Source: Myxococcales bacterium
GTDB lineage: Bacteria > Myxococcota_A > Bradymonadia > UBA7976 > UBA1532
Length of the DNA stretch: 64,000 nt
Assembly: GCA_020633435.1 (NCBI GenBank)
Contig: JACKDP010000002.1
Coordinates: forward strand, 434,001-498,000
Direction of reading: 5' to 3'
Each line of letters starts with the position of its first letter. The first letter of the stretch is position 1. A model generated the notes under the pieces. It had not been told where the DNA came from, searched no databases, and worked only from the letters and a program-made list of their open reading frames with translations. Positions 37,895 through 46,639 of the stretch are shown one piece after another. Made by a program: the position numbers and the translations under genes.

Positions 37895-38919
37895 AGCGCA
37901 TCATCAACTGGATCTCGCTGGCGGTGATCGCGCTCTTCCTGCTGCCGGGCATGTGCTTCGAGCGCATCGAGCCGGGCCAGATCGGCGTGCGCCGCAGCCT
38001 CGAGGGGGGCATCACCGAGCAGGACTTCGAGGTGGGCTACCACCTCTCCCTGCCGTTCTGGCACTCCTGGTACCAGCTCGACGGCACCCTGCACTACCTG
38101 GAGTTCGTGGAGGGCGAGTCGACGGCCCTCGACGTGCGGACCCGCGACAACAACATCATCTACATCGACCTCGCCGTGCCCTACCGCATCCGCGAGAACG
38201 AGGCCTGGCGCATCGTGCGCGAGGGCTTCGCCGACAGCTACGAGGTGAAGGTCAAGTCGACCACCGCCGGCATCCTGCGCGAGCACCTGGCCGCCTTCTC
38301 CAACATCGACGTCCAGGATCCCGACGTGCGCCGCCGCGTGGCCGACGAGACGCTGCCCAAGCTCAACGAGGCCCTGGCCCAGTACCACGTCATCGCGACC
38401 CATGTGGTCATCCGGTCCATCCGCTTCCGCCAGCAGTACGAGGACCAGCTCCAGAACAAGCAGTTCTTCATCGTCCAGGGCCGCCTCGACGAGGCCCGCC
38501 AGCGCGAGTCGGTCGCCAAGCAGGAGACCGAGACGCTGGAGAAGACCATCCTCAAGGACATCGCCCTCAAGCGGGAGGAGTGGAACAAGAAGGTCGAAGA
38601 GCTCAAGTCGCGCTTCGAGATCGAGGTCTCGCAGATCGAGGCCGAGTCCACCCGCTACACCCGCCAGCGCCGCGCCGACGCCGACGCGCACTTCGCCGAA
38701 CTCAAGGCCGAGGGCGACCTGGCCGAGGTGCAGGCCGAGGCCCTCGGCGAGCGGCTGAAGGCCGAGGCCCTGTCCACCAAGGCGGGCCGCACCTTCAGCG
38801 CCATCGAGGCGGTGCGCCGCTTCAAGATGGGCGACGTCCGCCTCAACTCGATCAACCCGCGCTTCCTCTACGAGTTCGGCTCCATGCGCGCGTGGCGCCA
38901 GTTCTTCCTGGGGGAGTGA
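37891..38919 (+). CDS. Second SPFH/band 7 membrane protein
   Basis: This 342-residue partner has a hydrophobic N-terminus (IINWISLAVIALFLLPG), a band 7 domain (CFERIEPGQIGVRRSLEGG; LDVRTRDNNIIYIDLAVPYRI; VIRSIRFRQQYEDQLQNKQ), then a coiled coil rich in Glu/Lys/Arg (residues ~200-300). The GTG start overlaps the first SPFH gene. Two different SPFH subunits from one transcript suggest an alternating heteromeric ring, as in HflKC and eukaryotic prohibitins. The organisation is visible; the assembly is inferred. Confidence 0.85.
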   Translation: MKRIINWISLAVIALFLLPGMCFERIEPGQIGVRRSLEGGITEQDFEVGYHLSLPFWHSWYQLDGTLHYLEFVEGESTALDVRTRDNNIIYIDLAVPYRIRENEAWRIVREGFADSYEVKVKSTTAGILREHLAAFSNIDVQDPDVRRRVADETLPKLNEALAQYHVIATHVVIRSIRFRQQYEDQLQNKQFFIVQGRLDEARQRESVAKQETETLEKTILKDIALKREEWNKKVEELKSRFEIEVSQIEAESTRYTRQRRADADAHFAELKAEGDLAEVQAEALGERLKAEALSTKAGRTFSAIEAVRRFKMGDVRLNSINPRFLYEFGSMRAWRQFFLGE

Positions 38920-38920
38920 G

Positions 38921-39526
38921 GTGCTGCGTCGCCTCCTGGTGATCATCGTCGCCGCGGGCCTGGTCTGGGCGGGCCTGCGCGTGCGCGCCTGGCTCAAGGC
39001 CCGGACGCTGCCGGTGGTCCCCGACGACTGGCGGCTGCTCGCCGAGCAGTCCCTGGCCTTCGGCGAGGCGCTGGATCTGCGGGATCGCATGGAGGCGGTG
39101 GTGCGCGGCGATGATCGCCGCGTGCAGCGGGCCCTGCTGCTGGACGTGCACGGCATCCTGCACGAGATCGCCCAGCTCGTCCGCCTGCGCTTCGAGGTGG
39201 AGCGCCACCTGCACGAGGTGCGTGGCCACCCCCCGGGGCGCCGCGCCGGCCGGCCCCTCCCCGAGGACGCCGAGCGCCAGCGCCGCGAGACGGCGGCCGC
39301 CCTGGAGGCCCGCGCCGACCGCTTCGCCACCGAGGCCGCCCAGGCCGTCAGCGGGCTCCGCCAGGTGTACCTGGAGCTGCTCGAGACCCATGACGGCGGC
39401 CGCGGCGGCGGCGCCCAGGCGGCCCGCAAGACGCGCGCCCTCATCGACTCCCTGCGCAGCCAGGCCCAGGCCGAGCAGGAGATCTCCCGGTTTCTCCAGG
39501 AAGATCACAAGGATCGCGACGACTGA
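38921..39526 (+). CDS. Small membrane-anchored coiled-coil protein in the SPFH operon
   Basis: This protein of 201 residues has an N-terminal transmembrane helix (LLVIIVAAGLVWAGL), then mostly helices: a segment around GDDRRVQRALLLDVHGILHE and a charged coiled coil around residues 110-190. I do not recognise a family. The GTG starts one base after the SPFH stop, so it belongs to the same transcript and may be an accessory of the SPFH assembly. The last 22 bases overlap the end of the convergent RDD gene. Confidence 0.7.
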   Translation: MLRRLLVIIVAAGLVWAGLRVRAWLKARTLPVVPDDWRLLAEQSLAFGEALDLRDRMEAVVRGDDRRVQRALLLDVHGILHEIAQLVRLRFEVERHLHEVRGHPPGRRAGRPLPEDAERQRRETAAALEARADRFATEAAQAVSGLRQVYLELLETHDGGRGGGAQAARKTRALIDSLRSQAQAEQEISRFLQEDHKDRDD

Positions 39527-40410
39527 CCGCCGGATCGCTGGCGCGCCTCCCGCGCCTCGTTCTTGTCGGCGTGCCGCACCCCGAACAGCAGCCCGCGCTC
39601 CAGGCGCGCCCGCTGGGCGGCGTAGAACGCCTGCAGGAAGGGCAGGGGCTCCACCTCCCAGGCGTCCTTCGGCCAGCCGATGCGCTGCTTGATCTTGGTG
39701 CAGACCAGGTCCCAGGTGTCCCGGTCCACCTCGCCCTCGTTGCGCAGCAGGTCTTCGAGCACGTGCAGCTCGTAGTTGCCGTAGTGGCCGAGCTGCTCCG
39801 CCGTGAAGTGGTAGCGGGGCTGCTGCACCCGCGCGCTCAGGTCTTCGAGCAGCGGGCGCTCGGGCACCGTCACCACCCACGTCCCCGCGATCAGATCGCC
39901 GACGCGCAGGCGGTCGCGGTTGAAGAGGGGCATCAGCAGCAGCGCGATGCACCACAGCGCCGCGAAGAGGCCGATGAGCCCCCCGGCCCCCGGCCAGATG
40001 CTCTCGGGGCTGAAGACCGCCACCACCGGCAGGAAGACCTCGACCTCCCGGGTGAGGTTGCGGGCGAAGATGGCGCGGGGCGAGAGGGGGCCGCCGTGGC
40101 TGTCGATGACCCGGATCTTCTGGCTGCGCTTGCCCGGCGTCGACCCCTGCAGCGCGAGCTCGCAGAAGGGGAAGTAGAAGATCCGCAACAGGAAGTGGGC
40201 GAAGAGGAAGAACGCCGTGAACGAGCCGTTGCCGCCGGCCAGGACGACGAGCATGGCGAGCAGCAGGGTGACGGCGATGATGATGAGCCAGTCGAGCACG
40301 AACGCGGCGGCGCGGGCGCCGATGGGGGCCAGGCGCACGGTGAGCTCGATGCCCTCCGGGGTGTTCAGGCGCCGGCTGTCGATGGCGGCGCGCTCGTCGA
40401 CGAGGCTCAC
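39505..40410 (-). CDS. RDD family membrane protein
   Basis: This 301-residue protein starts with TPEGIELTVRLAPIGARAAAF, the RDD-type opening, followed by three or four hydrophobic segments within residues ~25-190 (WLIIIAVTLLLAMLVVLAG; FTAFFLFAHFLLRIFYFPF; LIGLFAALWCIALLLMPLF). The STPGKRSQKIRV motif between helices is diagnostic for RDD. A soluble C-terminal part of about 110 residues is unusual for the family. RDD proteins are poorly understood; some have been linked to ion or sodium exchange. It is last in a six-gene operon; its GTG overlaps the SpoIIM-like stop (GTGA). Confidence 0.85.
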   Translation of the reverse strand: MSLVDERAAIDSRRLNTPEGIELTVRLAPIGARAAAFVLDWLIIIAVTLLLAMLVVLAGGNGSFTAFFLFAHFLLRIFYFPFCELALQGSTPGKRSQKIRVIDSHGGPLSPRAIFARNLTREVEVFLPVVAVFSPESIWPGAGGLIGLFAALWCIALLLMPLFNRDRLRVGDLIAGTWVVTVPERPLLEDLSARVQQPRYHFTAEQLGHYGNYELHVLEDLLRNEGEVDRDTWDLVCTKIKQRIGWPKDAWEVEPLPFLQAFYAAQRARLERGLLFGVRHADKNEAREARQRSGGQSSRSL

Positions 40411-41408
40411 GTCCCCGCCCCCCGCCGGCCGAGGACCAGGAAGTAGAAGAGCCAGAAGGCGGCCATCGTGGTGGCCGTGAGGTAGCGCACCTCGACGTCC
40501 GTGACGAGCTGGCGGAAGAAGCCCTCGAAGAGCGCGGCGATGAAGAAGAGGACGACCGCGCCCAGGGCGATGCCGGCGGCCTCCCGGCCGCGCACGCGCA
40601 GGGTGTCGAGGCGGCCGTGCCGGTCGGGGAAGAGCAGGGCCTGCGCCAGCACGAGGCCCGCCGCCCCGCAGACCACCACCGCGAACAGCTCGGTGACGCC
40701 GTGGGGCAGGAGCCACCCCCACAGGTCCACCGACAGGCCGCGGCTGTGGTAGAGCGCCGCGAAGGCCCCCAGGGAGAGGCCGTTGTAGAAGAGCAGGTAG
40801 AAGACCGGCAGCCCGAAGACGAACCCGAGGGCGAAGGCCATGATGCCGATGCGGGCGTTGTGGCTGAACAGGAACGACGCGAAGGCGGCCAGGCTGTCGT
40901 TGAGGTGCTCGACGTCGTAGAGGCCGTCGCGCAGGAACTCGGTGGTGGCCGCGGGGTTGCGGCCCTGCGTCATGCCCGCCGGCATGAAGCTGTAGAAGAG
41001 CTCCATGTCGCCCAGGGTGAGCAGGAAGCCAGCGAGCATCCCGGCCCCGAGGAAGACGAAGGCCAGCAGCAGGTGCCAGCGAAGTCTGCGCATTTGCTGG
41101 GGAAACCAGCGCAGGAAGAAGCCCGCCAGGGCGCCGCTGGCGCTGCGCTTCGAGCTGTAGACGCAGAGGTACGCCCGGCTGCAGAGGCTCTCCAGCCAGT
41201 CCACCAGGTTGCGATCGAGGCTGATGGCCCGCGCCACGCTCAGGGCCGAGAGGGTGCCGCGGTAGAGCATCGCCAGCCGGCGCGCGTCGCTGGCGTCGAG
41301 GGCGCGCATCCCGCGCTTCTCCACCGCGATGACGAGGCCCTCGAGCTCTCGCCAGGCCGCCTCCCGCTCCCGGCGGAACTGGACGCTGCGCAGCTCGCCG
41401 TCGCTCAT
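40407..41408 (-). CDS. Stage II sporulation protein M (SpoIIM/DUF95) family membrane protein
   Basis: This 333-residue protein has a soluble helical N-terminus (~1-105) and about five transmembrane segments. The family signature lies in FSHNARIGIMAFALGFVFG, GLSLGAFAALYHSRGL and LPHGVTELFAVVVCGAAGLVLA. In sporulating Firmicutes SpoIIM helps engulfment. In MoxR-type operons of many phyla the same fold recurs without sporulation, and its role is unknown. Both ends overlap neighbouring genes (ATGA with DUF58, GTGA with RDD), indicating tight coupling. Confidence 0.85.
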   Translation of the reverse strand: MSDGELRSVQFRREREAAWRELEGLVIAVEKRGMRALDASDARRLAMLYRGTLSALSVARAISLDRNLVDWLESLCSRAYLCVYSSKRSASGALAGFFLRWFPQQMRRLRWHLLLAFVFLGAGMLAGFLLTLGDMELFYSFMPAGMTQGRNPAATTEFLRDGLYDVEHLNDSLAAFASFLFSHNARIGIMAFALGFVFGLPVFYLLFYNGLSLGAFAALYHSRGLSVDLWGWLLPHGVTELFAVVVCGAAGLVLAQALLFPDRHGRLDTLRVRGREAAGIALGAVVLFFIAALFEGFFRQLVTDVEVRYLTATTMAAFWLFYFLVLGRRGAGT

Positions 41409-42718
41409 GCGATGAGCTCCCGTCGCTTGATGTCGAGGTAGCGGTTCAAGAGCCCCACCGACACCCGATCGGGCGCGGCGTCCACGCAGAACACCCCCTT
41501 GCGCTGGAGCCGCCGCACCACCTTCTCGCGCTCCCGCACCAGATCCCAGGCCACCACCGCCCGGTGGATGTCGAGCAGGCTGCCCGGCTCGGCGCCCACG
41601 ATGCGCTGCATCTCGGGATCGCGCAGCGAGACGAAGATGACGACGTGGCGGCGGGCGAGCCGGCCCAGGTTCTCGAGCATCAGCTCGGCCGTGACGGTGT
41701 CGACGAAGTCGGTGAGCACGACCACCAGCGACCGCCGCCGCAGCCGGCTGGCCAGGTGCGTGAGGCCCAGGGTGAAGTTCGTCTCGTGGCGGCTGTAGGC
41801 CAGGTCGGCGAGCCGGCGCTGCAGGTGGTGGATGGCCTGCACCCCGCCCGTCGGCTCCACGAAGCACTGCACCTGCTCGTCGAAGGCGAACAGCCCCACC
41901 CGGTCGCCCGCCCGCAGGCTGTAGAGCGCCAGCAGCAGGCTCGCGTTGATGGCGGTGTCGAGCTTCGGCACCCCGTCCACCGGCTCGCCCATCAGGTGCC
42001 CGGTGTCGAGGGCCAGGATGACCTGGTGGTTGCGCTCCGCCCGGAACTTGCGGGCCAGCAGCTTGCGGTGGCGCGCCGAGGCCTTCCAGTCGATGGCCCG
42101 GTGGTCGAGGCCCTCGCGGTACTCGGTGAGCGAGTCGAACTCGGAGCCCTCCCCCACGAAGCGCTCGGCCTTCAGGCCCACCAGCAGATCCTGGCTGTGC
42201 ATGCGCAGGGCCGCCGAGCGGACGGCCCGCAGGTTGGGCACCACGGGGATGTCCTGGTCCATCGGCAGCCGGATCTGGCGGCGGAGCAGGCCGAGGGGCC
42301 CCGTCCAGCGCAGCCAGAGCGCCTCGACCCGGGCCAGGCCGCGCCGCGTCGGCGCCAGGGGCACCTCCACCAGCCGCGTCCCGGCGTCCGCGAGCCGCAC
42401 GGGCAGGGCGGGCTGGGGCCCGAGGACGCCCCCCAGCTCCGCCAGCAGCTCCACGTCCACCGGACGCGGCGTGCCGCTGGCCGTCATCGCCACCACCAGG
42501 GGATCCGGGTCGCCGATGTACAGCACCTCCGGCGGCCGCAGCTCCACGGCCATGCGCCGCGCCGGCAGCGTGAGCAGCGCGTCGAGCACCAGCGCCACCA
42601 GCCCGAGCCCCAGCAGCAGCAGCCAGCCGAGCCACAGGCGCGCGTCGATGATCGCCGGCGCGAGGGCGAACGGCACCCCCAGGGCGAACACGAGCACGGC
42701 GCGGAGGGTCGGCTGCAC
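41405..42718 (-). CDS. DUF58 protein with VWA-like domain
   Basis: This 437-residue protein has two N-terminal transmembrane helices (residues ~5-50), then a beta domain. The DUF58 signature is GSEFDSLTEYREGLDHRAIDWKASARHRKLL; a von Willebrand factor A-like domain follows, with LALDTGHLMGEP as the metal-site strand (the usual DxSxS is here DTGHL) and LVVVLTDFVDTVT. DUF58 proteins accompany MoxR AAA+ ATPases and are thought to be part of a chaperone or metal-insertion complex. GTG start, four bases after the MoxR stop. The altered MIDAS-like motif argues against canonical metal binding. Confidence 0.88.
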   Translation of the reverse strand: MQPTLRAVLVFALGVPFALAPAIIDARLWLGWLLLLGLGLVALVLDALLTLPARRMAVELRPPEVLYIGDPDPLVVAMTASGTPRPVDVELLAELGGVLGPQPALPVRLADAGTRLVEVPLAPTRRGLARVEALWLRWTGPLGLLRRQIRLPMDQDIPVVPNLRAVRSAALRMHSQDLLVGLKAERFVGEGSEFDSLTEYREGLDHRAIDWKASARHRKLLARKFRAERNHQVILALDTGHLMGEPVDGVPKLDTAINASLLLALYSLRAGDRVGLFAFDEQVQCFVEPTGGVQAIHHLQRRLADLAYSRHETNFTLGLTHLASRLRRRSLVVVLTDFVDTVTAELMLENLGRLARRHVVIFVSLRDPEMQRIVGAEPGSLLDIHRAVVAWDLVREREKVVRRLQRKGVFCVDAAPDRVSVGLLNRYLDIKRRELIA

Positions 42719-42722
42719 GGCG

Positions 42723-43679
42723 CTACCGCGGGGCCGGGACGCGGTCGAGGACCTGCCGGAGCACGTCGTTCGCCGTGAGGCCCTCGATCTCGGCCCCCGG
42801 CGCCAGCACGACGCGGTGGCCCAGGCAGGGCACCGCCAGCACCTTCACGTCGTCGGGGATCACGAAGTCGCGCCCCTGCAGCGCCGCGTAGGCCCGCGAG
42901 GCCGTCGCCAGCATGTTGCAGGCGCGGGGCGAGGCCCCCGTGACCAGGGACGGGTGCTCGCGCGTCGCCCGCACCAGGTCCACGATGTAGTCCACCATCT
43001 CGTCGGCCAGCCGCAGCTCCGCCACCCGCGCCCGGGCCGCCAGCAGCACGTCCAGCCCCGCCGCCGCCTGCAGCCCGAAGGCGGGCAGGTCGGGCATGGC
43101 CGTCCGGTGCCCGTGCACCCGCACCATCTGCCGCTCCTGGTCGCGGCTCGGGTAGCCCACCGGCACCTTGAACAGGAACCGGTCGAGCTGGGCCTCAGGC
43201 AGCGGGTACGTCCCCTCCTGCTCGATGGGGTTCTGGGTGGCGACGACCATGAAGCCCGCGCCCAGGCTGTGGCGCTTGCCGTCGATGGTCACGCTGCGCT
43301 CCTGCATGGCCTCCAGCAGCGCGGCCTGCGTCTTCGGCGGCGTCCGGTTCACCTCGTCCGCCAGCAGGAACTCCGTGAAGATCGGCCCCTTCGTCAGCAC
43401 GAAGGTGTTCGTCTGGAAGTTGAAGAGGTTGGTGCCGATGATGTCGCCGGGCATGAGGTCCGGGGTGAACTGCACCCGCCGGAACGTCAGGTCGAGGCCC
43501 GCCGCGAACGCCCGCGCCAGCAGCGTCTTGCCCGTGCCCGGCACCCCCTCCAGCAGGATGTGCCCCTCCGAGAGCAGCGCCACCAGCAAGAGCTCCACCA
43601 CCCGCTCATGGCCCACCACGACCCGCTGGGCCTGGGCCTTCAGGGCCTGGGCGAGCGCCCCGATCTCCACGACGTCCAT
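42723..43679 (-). CDS. MoxR family AAA+ ATPase
   Basis: This 318-residue AAA+ ATPase has Walker A GVPGTGKT, Walker B FLLADEVNRTPPK, sensor VVATQNPIEQEG, and the MoxR segment FTPDLMPGDIIGT. The lid domain ends with RDFVIPDDVKVLAVPCLGHRV. MoxR ATPases act with VWA/DUF58 proteins in maturation or folding of specific protein complexes at the membrane. ATG at 43679 overlaps the stop of the upstream DUF4350-like gene. Confidence 0.95.
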   Translation of the reverse strand: MDVVEIGALAQALKAQAQRVVVGHERVVELLLVALLSEGHILLEGVPGTGKTLLARAFAAGLDLTFRRVQFTPDLMPGDIIGTNLFNFQTNTFVLTKGPIFTEFLLADEVNRTPPKTQAALLEAMQERSVTIDGKRHSLGAGFMVVATQNPIEQEGTYPLPEAQLDRFLFKVPVGYPSRDQERQMVRVHGHRTAMPDLPAFGLQAAAGLDVLLAARARVAELRLADEMVDYIVDLVRATREHPSLVTGASPRACNMLATASRAYAALQGRDFVIPDDVKVLAVPCLGHRVVLAPGAEIEGLTANDVLRQVLDRVPAPR

Positions 43680-44896
43680 CAGACCTCCGTCCTGGTCTCG
43701 ATCATCGCCCGCCGCCAGCGGTGGATCCGCCGGGCGGCCGCCACGATGCGGTCAGCGTCGCGCCCAGCGTCCTCGACGGCGACGATGAGGTTCCCGATTT
43801 TCTCTTGAATCTTGCGGCTCTCGGCCACCCGGTCCAGCCAGGCGGCCTGCTCCTCCGCGCTCGCCAGCGGCGGCGCGTGCAGGCGCTCCGCGACCTCGGC
43901 GCGGGTCTCCGCCCAGTAGCTCTCCAGGGCGTCGGCGCTGTGCCCGCCGAACCAGAGCAGGCGCGCCGTGTTCTCCACCAGCACCTCCCGCCCCCGGCCC
44001 AGCGGCGGGGCGAGGGGGAGGGGGGCGCCGAAGCGCCGCATGGCCGCCAGCAGCACCAGGAAGAGCACCACCCCCACCTGCAGCGTCACCAGCACGAGGG
44101 GGAAGCGGAAGAGCTGCCCCCAGATGCTCGGCGGCGCCGAGAAGCCATGCAGCGTCTCGTCGATGAGCAGGGTCTTGCCCTCGGCGACGGGGCTCAGCGC
44201 CTCCAGCACGAGGGCGGCGTTGTCGCCGGCCAGGAGGCCCGCGTTGTTCACCAGATCGGGATCGGCGATGACCGTGATGCCCCGGTCTCCCAGGTGGGTG
44301 CGCGCGATGAGGGCGCCCGTCGGTCCCCCCAGCAGCGGCGTCCAGTCCCCGCCGCTGAGGACCTGGGCCCCCCGGGGCAGGGTGGGCGTGGGCAGGTCGA
44401 GCTCGGCGGCGGGCGTCCACGGCCCCTGGCCCGCCAGGACGCTGCCCTCCAGCTCCAGGGCGCGCAGCACCTCGTCCCCGGCGTCCCGCGACCACCCGTA
44501 GAGCGGCTTGCCATCCTCGTCGTTGCCCCGGTGGAACCAGCGCGGCAGCACCAGGATGACCTCGGCCGCGTGGGTCTCCCGCACCAGCTCGGCCAGCCCG
44601 CGCGCGGTCGGATCCGAGGCCTCGACCCGCGGCTCCAGCAGCAGGAGCACGCTGTCGGCGCCGGCCCGGTCGCCCGTCGAGTAGCGGCTCACCGTCACGG
44701 GCAGGGTGAGCCGCTGCAGCAGCGTCAGGAAGGCGCGGTGGCCGATGGGCGCCCGGCTGAAGGTGTCGGCCCCCTCCGACTCCACCACCCGCAGCTCCTC
44801 GCCCAGGATGGCGAACAGGAGCCCGCCGATGAACGAGATCACCGTCAGGGCGCTCAGCCCGATGGCCACGCGGCGGCTGAAGACCGGGGCGCTCAT
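43679..44896 (-). CDS. DUF4350-like membrane protein of the MoxR operon
   Basis: This 405-residue protein has an N-terminal transmembrane helix (VAIGLSALTVISFIGGLLFAI), a Rossmann-like periplasmic domain (ADSVLLLLEPRVEA; AEVILVLPRW; ITVIADPDLVNNAGLLAGDNAA), a second transmembrane helix (VTLQVGVVLFLVLLAAM, ~285-305) and a helical C-terminus. DUF4350 proteins with this shape accompany MoxR-DUF58. ATGA overlaps on both sides. No function is established for the family. Confidence 0.78.
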   Translation of the reverse strand: MSAPVFSRRVAIGLSALTVISFIGGLLFAILGEELRVVESEGADTFSRAPIGHRAFLTLLQRLTLPVTVSRYSTGDRAGADSVLLLLEPRVEASDPTARGLAELVRETHAAEVILVLPRWFHRGNDEDGKPLYGWSRDAGDEVLRALELEGSVLAGQGPWTPAAELDLPTPTLPRGAQVLSGGDWTPLLGGPTGALIARTHLGDRGITVIADPDLVNNAGLLAGDNAALVLEALSPVAEGKTLLIDETLHGFSAPPSIWGQLFRFPLVLVTLQVGVVLFLVLLAAMRRFGAPLPLAPPLGRGREVLVENTARLLWFGGHSADALESYWAETRAEVAERLHAPPLASAEEQAAWLDRVAESRKIQEKIGNLIVAVEDAGRDADRIVAAARRIHRWRRAMIETRTEV

Positions 44897-45573
44897 CCGA
44901 CGCTGACCCCGCGGGCCCCGAGCAGGCGGCGGAAGGAGTCCCGGCAGCGGCCGTAGTCCTCGGCGCTGGGCTCCTCGGCCCCGAAGAGGCTCACCTCGAC
45001 GGCGGTCACCAGGTGGCGCAGGGCCGCCTCGGCCTCCGGCTGCAGGGGCACCAGCGCCAGGATCTCGCGGCTCGTGAGGGCGGGCGCCAGGCTTGCCTGG
45101 CGCCCAAGATCGGCGAACGTGCGCAGGAGCAGCACGTGGATGGCCTCGGCCCAGCGGCCCTCCCGCGCGAGCGCCTCGGCCTCGTCCAGCGTGACCGCCC
45201 GCACCTCGACCGTCGGGGCCTCGGTGACGACGGGGCCCTCGGGGCCGGCCCGCGCCCGGGCGGGTCGGGTGGTCAGATCGCGCAGCACGATGACGAGGAC
45301 GGCCGCGGCGCACAGGCCGATGACGACCCAGAGCAGCACGGACGCCAGGCCCGACCCCGCCGACGAGGCAGGTGGCGGCGGGCTGGCCGGCCGCGGTCGC
45401 CGGGTCGGGCGCTGCTCCTGGGTCCCGGTCTCGGCGTCCTCGTCCCCCGCCTCGGCCGGGGCGACGTTCAGCTCGGTCTCCCAGTCGCGCGCGGCGCGCG
45501 TCCGCTCGATGCCCTCGGAGCGCTCCGCGGGCCCGGGCCACGCCAGCAGGAAGCTGAGGATCAGGAAGGGCAT
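44893..45573 (-). CDS. DUF4129-like protein, first gene of the MoxR operon
   Basis: This 226-residue protein has a signal peptide or N-terminal helix (MPFLILSFLLAWPG), a charged linker with Pro-rich RPTRRPRPASPPPPA, a transmembrane helix (ASVLLWVVIGLCAAAVLVIVL cut short here, ~residues 80-100) and a helical cytoplasmic domain. The last includes REGRWAEAIHVLLLRTFADLG and LTSREILALVP, typical of DUF4129. The ATG at 45573 was chosen because it starts the signal-like helix. The stop overlaps the next gene by four bases. Confidence 0.78.
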   Translation of the reverse strand: MPFLILSFLLAWPGPAERSEGIERTRAARDWETELNVAPAEAGDEDAETGTQEQRPTRRPRPASPPPPASSAGSGLASVLLWVVIGLCAAAVLVIVLRDLTTRPARARAGPEGPVVTEAPTVEVRAVTLDEAEALAREGRWAEAIHVLLLRTFADLGRQASLAPALTSREILALVPLQPEAEAALRHLVTAVEVSLFGAEEPSAEDYGRCRDSFRRLLGARGVSVG

Positions 45574-45693
45574 CCCGGTGACTCTACCTCCCAACGGAGC
45601 CGTTGTGCACGGGGGGAACGCAGGCGCAGGAGGCTGGGATGCTCGACGCCGCTCATGCTATCCTCCGCCGCGGACCGACTGTCGAGGCATGCC

Positions 45694-46575
45694 ATGCGTC
45701 TGCGTACCATTCTCGCCGCCGCCCTCCTCCTGGGCGGCGCTGCCTTCGCCCAGAACAACGAACAGGCCCAGCAGTCCGCCGTGGGCAACAGCGCCCGCGC
45801 GGAGTTCTCCGAAGGCCGCCTGGTGCACGATGTCTTCAAGGACAGCAAGAAGGGCATGGAGGTCCACCACAAGATCCGCGTGGTGGGCATGAAGGACCGC
45901 GATCTGGAGGTCGCCTGCTACTTCTACCGGGAAGACGGCACGCCGCTGAAGGACGAGAACAACAGCTTCCGGACGACGGGCGGCGATGTCTCCGTGGGCG
46001 AGCACCACGTCATCAAGTACGCCGACTCCACCTTCAAGGACTTCAGCCTCTTCCTGCCCCATAACGAGCTGCATGCGGGCACTGGCGCCCACAAGCTCAA
46101 GGTGAAGTGCGAGGCCTTCGACAGCGGCAGGAGCATCGGCAAGAGCGGCTGGCAGAGCTTCACGCTCCGCGTCGGCGGCGCCGTGCCCAAGCTCATCAAG
46201 TTCGGCAAGGGCAGCCTGAAGCACGACGTCTTCAAGGACGGCATCAAGGGCCTGGAGGTCCACCACCCCATCGACGTGCAGGCCATGGCCAACCGCGAGC
46301 TGGAGGTGACCTGCTTCTTCTACTACGAGAACGGCGGCGCCCTGAAGGACATGAACAAGCGCTACTACACCGCCAACGGCAACGTCTCGGTGATGGACAA
46401 GGTGCAGGTGAAGTACGCCGACGCCAAGTGGGCCGACTTCGTCCACTTCATCCCCTACGACGAGCTGCACCTGCCGTCGGGCAAGACCGATCTGAAGATC
46501 CAGTGCGAAGGCTTCGACGCCGGTGTGTCCATCGGCAAGAGCGACTGGGTCCACCTCTGGTACCGCAAGGACTGA
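45694..46575 (+). CDS. Secreted protein with two tandem copies of one domain
   Basis: This 293-residue exported protein has a signal peptide (RTILAAALLLGGAAFAQ) and then two ~115-residue repeats. The copies share GRLVHDVFKD / GSLKHDVFKD, KGMEVHHKI / KGLEVHHPI, LEVACYFY / LEVTCFFY, GDVSVGEHHVIKYAD / GNVSVMDKVQVKYAD and RSIGKSGW / VSIGKSDW. Each copy keeps two cysteines, likely a disulfide. The composition (beta strands, Lys/Asp-rich) suggests a small beta-sandwich. I do not recognise a named family. A candidate extended -10 (TGCTATCCT, 45656-45664) lies 29 bases before the ATG at 45694. Confidence 0.82.
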   Translation: MRLRTILAAALLLGGAAFAQNNEQAQQSAVGNSARAEFSEGRLVHDVFKDSKKGMEVHHKIRVVGMKDRDLEVACYFYREDGTPLKDENNSFRTTGGDVSVGEHHVIKYADSTFKDFSLFLPHNELHAGTGAHKLKVKCEAFDSGRSIGKSGWQSFTLRVGGAVPKLIKFGKGSLKHDVFKDGIKGLEVHHPIDVQAMANRELEVTCFFYYENGGALKDMNKRYYTANGNVSVMDKVQVKYADAKWADFVHFIPYDELHLPSGKTDLKIQCEGFDAGVSIGKSDWVHLWYRKD

Positions 46576-46582
46576 GGTGTCC

Positions 46583-46629
46583 GGCCCGCGTCGCGCGGGC
46601 CTCCCTGCCAGGCCGGGCGCCCGCCCGGC
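46583..46629. terminator. Two stem-loops between convergent genes
   Basis: GGCCCGCG-TCG-CGCGGGCC (46583-46601) and GCCGGGC-GCCC-GCCCGGC (46612-46629) lie between the duplicated secreted protein and ffh, which converge. Stable stems without a T-tract; probably bidirectional terminators. Confidence 0.5.
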
Positions 46630-46639
46630 GCCCGCCCCG

